Assembly: GCF_901709675.1 (NCBI RefSeq)
Contig: NC_051106.1
Span: 6,334,001 to 6,398,000 of the forward strand
DNA from: Syngnathus acus
Taxonomy: Eukaryota; Chordata; Actinopteri; Syngnathiformes; Syngnathidae
Reading direction: 5' to 3'
DNA: 64,000 bases
Below, one piece after another: positions 62,101 to 64,000 of the stretch (within the stretch, counting starts at the first letter, position 1; each line of letters opens with the position of its first letter). Both the position numbers and the translations under genes were made by a program. A model generated the notes under the pieces. It was not told where the DNA came from. It did not search any database and worked only from the letters and a program-made list of their open reading frames with translations.

Positions 62101-64000
62101 CAGCGACTAAAAACGAACAAACCAACCCCAATGCGAAGATTAAGCGATGCGGTCCGGTTGTTAAAAGGCGAACGACCGTCACTGTCCATCACGCTAAGTA
62201 GTCCCAATCAGAGAAATAAACGAAAAAGCGGGGCCGACTTTACTGTGCGGGCTTTTGGAGTTGATTGGTCATGAATCACCACAATAGCCTCTAATGATGT
62301 GTGCATTATTCTGACAGATGACAGAAAGGTTCTTTTGCAGCTGTCACCGTGTGTATGAATGTGAGTGTATTATTGAGTTTGGGACTTGATATGTTTAAAT
62401 AAGTCATTCAGGACAAGTGTAGGAGCTCTGCGTTATGGAGGCAACATTTCCTCCTCATTCATCTGCTGTTCCATCAGCGTACGCTCGAATGGACATCTTT
62501 CATTCAAATGGACGTTTTTATGAGGAAGCTGAGTTTTCTATTATTGCCCTGCCACGTTACGCATTGCATTCGATATGCTTTTTCATTTTTAAAGCCAAAT
62601 GGTGTGTTAGAAGAGGACCTTGGTTTGTCGTCTTTATAAATGTTGATTTCAGAATGAGCCAAAGGGAAAAGCTTTTTCAATCTTAAATGCTCTGTCGGCT
62701 CACTGTAGGCGAGGTCGGATGAGGAAAATCATCGGATCAAAAGTTGTTTGATTCTTTTCAGCAGTTCCAGCACTGCATGACCGTTCAGTCGCATTAGGCC
62801 ACGTCGCTCGGTCTGCTTTAACTCGCTTGAATGATGAGATCTGTTTCTTCATTAACATTTTCTATACTTGAAGAGCTTTCTAATTAGCTTTCAAGGAGCA
62901 CCGTATTGATTCAATTAAAGATTGAAAATGGCAGAGAAGGGTGCCAACCCGTAAGCTCAATCAACGCTTTTTAATGAACGGACAAGTTGGTTGCCCTGTG
63001 AATTGATGTGTATTGTGTACAAAGAGGTCCAAGTCTTGGAAGGGACATTTTGGTTGCAGAAAATGTTAGTTTTGAGTTTTGCTTTTTCTTTGACTTTTTC
63101 CATGCTACCACATAATGTCCGGTGTGATAACCACTGAAGATGAACTGATTATAACGTAATATTAGCTGCAAACAGATGCTAACATAAATAGCATGCTAGT
63201 CAAAGCATCATGGCTAGCGCAAACAAAAATAGAAATAACTTTCTCACAAATGTTTTATTTTTACAAATGAGGGAAGACTTAGGTTCTGGGAATATTTTAA
63301 AGATGTTACAAGTTTTCTATAATAATAACTTTTAATGTATGTAGCGCTTTTCAAGTGACCCATAACATGATAGCTAATTACTAGCATTAAAAAGGACACA
63401 GCATCTTGTAAGGGTTTTTTTCCCCCCCCGGCATTATTCCTTATATTTCAATCACCATGCATCTGCTTTCAACATTTATCTTGTCAAACAGGCTATACCC
63501 TTTATGTCCAAATTGTCTCCATCCATCCAAAGTCAACGATGGTTGGGGGTCACAGTAATCTTTTTTTTTTTTTCTCGTGGCAGCTGATTTTTCTTTGCCT
63601 CGACTCAATATTGCTCACACAGTAAATTTCACAGTGGTGTGGTTAAAGCAGGTCACAGTGAGGATTTATCAGCCGTGACGCTTTCTACCGGCTTTTCCTA
63701 GCCGAGGTGTAACTTCAACTTCTGCAAATAAGTTGAGCAAAAGGTGAAATGTTGAGAAACAACCCCACCACCTACTTTTTCAGCTAACGTACTTACTTCC
63801 ACATGGCTGCACTGAAAGTCTGTAAGGTATATATTTATATCCTTGCACAAACAACCTATTTTTTTCTAAGTGACTTTATGGTGAAATAAGTGTTCACATG
63901 ACTTATTTGAAATATACACTCATTTGAATTTGCCATTCAATTCAAATTAAGTATCCGGATCAGATACACAACTTAACTTTAAAAACAAGACTCCATGAAA
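56156..64000. other. Gene-free region, right end
   Basis: No exon, RNA gene or intact mobile element could be supported. The sequence is AT-rich with short A, T and G runs and an ATTT-repeat near 60919-60945. It may hold distant regulatory DNA of a gene beyond the window; that is inference only. Confidence 0.55.

Overview
This window is teleost fish nuclear DNA. Genes are split by GT-AG introns, many only 70-150 bp long, the encoded proteins are vertebrate families, and the intergenic DNA carries GATA microsatellites and a short palindromic transposon relic. Compact introns suggest a percomorph-type genome; that is inference. No prokaryotic genes, CRISPR arrays or tRNA genes were seen.

Layout. 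The first 37.4 kb is gene-dense and holds eight genes whose exons could be joined in frame: mtfr1l (minus, 5.5-6.9 kb), an OXR1/NCOA7-family TLDc gene (plus, 9.3-14.2 kb), the selenoprotein gene selenon (minus, 15.2-18.8 kb), znf593 (minus, 19.7-20.2 kb), the large zinc-finger gene rlf (plus, 21.0-28.7 kb), zmpste24 (plus, 29.7-31.8 kb), atp5if1 (plus, 33.6-34.6 kb) and rpl13a (plus, 35.3-37.4 kb). rpl13a carries up to four C/D-box snoRNAs in its introns. In human, mtfr1l, selenon, znf593, atp5if1, rlf and zmpste24 all lie on 1p34-1p36, so most of the block is a known conserved neighbourhood; rpl13a (human 19q) is the outlier. The last 26.6 kb (37.4-64 kb) is almost gene-free, AT-rich single-copy-looking DNA with simple repeats, one palindromic MITE, one perfect 25-bp inverted repeat, and a small set of exon-like segments at 44.5-45.2 kb that I cannot assign.

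The most notable biology is selenon. The reading frame runs through an in-frame UGA (selenocysteine, Ser-Cys-Sec-Gly motif), and a SECIS hairpin with the expected non-canonical quartet, apical AA and mini-stem lies about 215 bases past the stop codon. Other points of interest are two SNORD33-like snoRNAs in neighbouring rpl13a introns, a five-copy 21-residue tandem repeat inside rlf, a TLDc gene with no visible LysM domain, and CTCF-like motifs near the left end. The genes do not form one pathway. Their roles are mitochondrial shape (mtfr1l), ATP synthase control (atp5if1), ER calcium and redox (selenon), lamin processing (zmpste24), ribosome production (rpl13a, its snoRNAs, znf593) and transcription (rlf).
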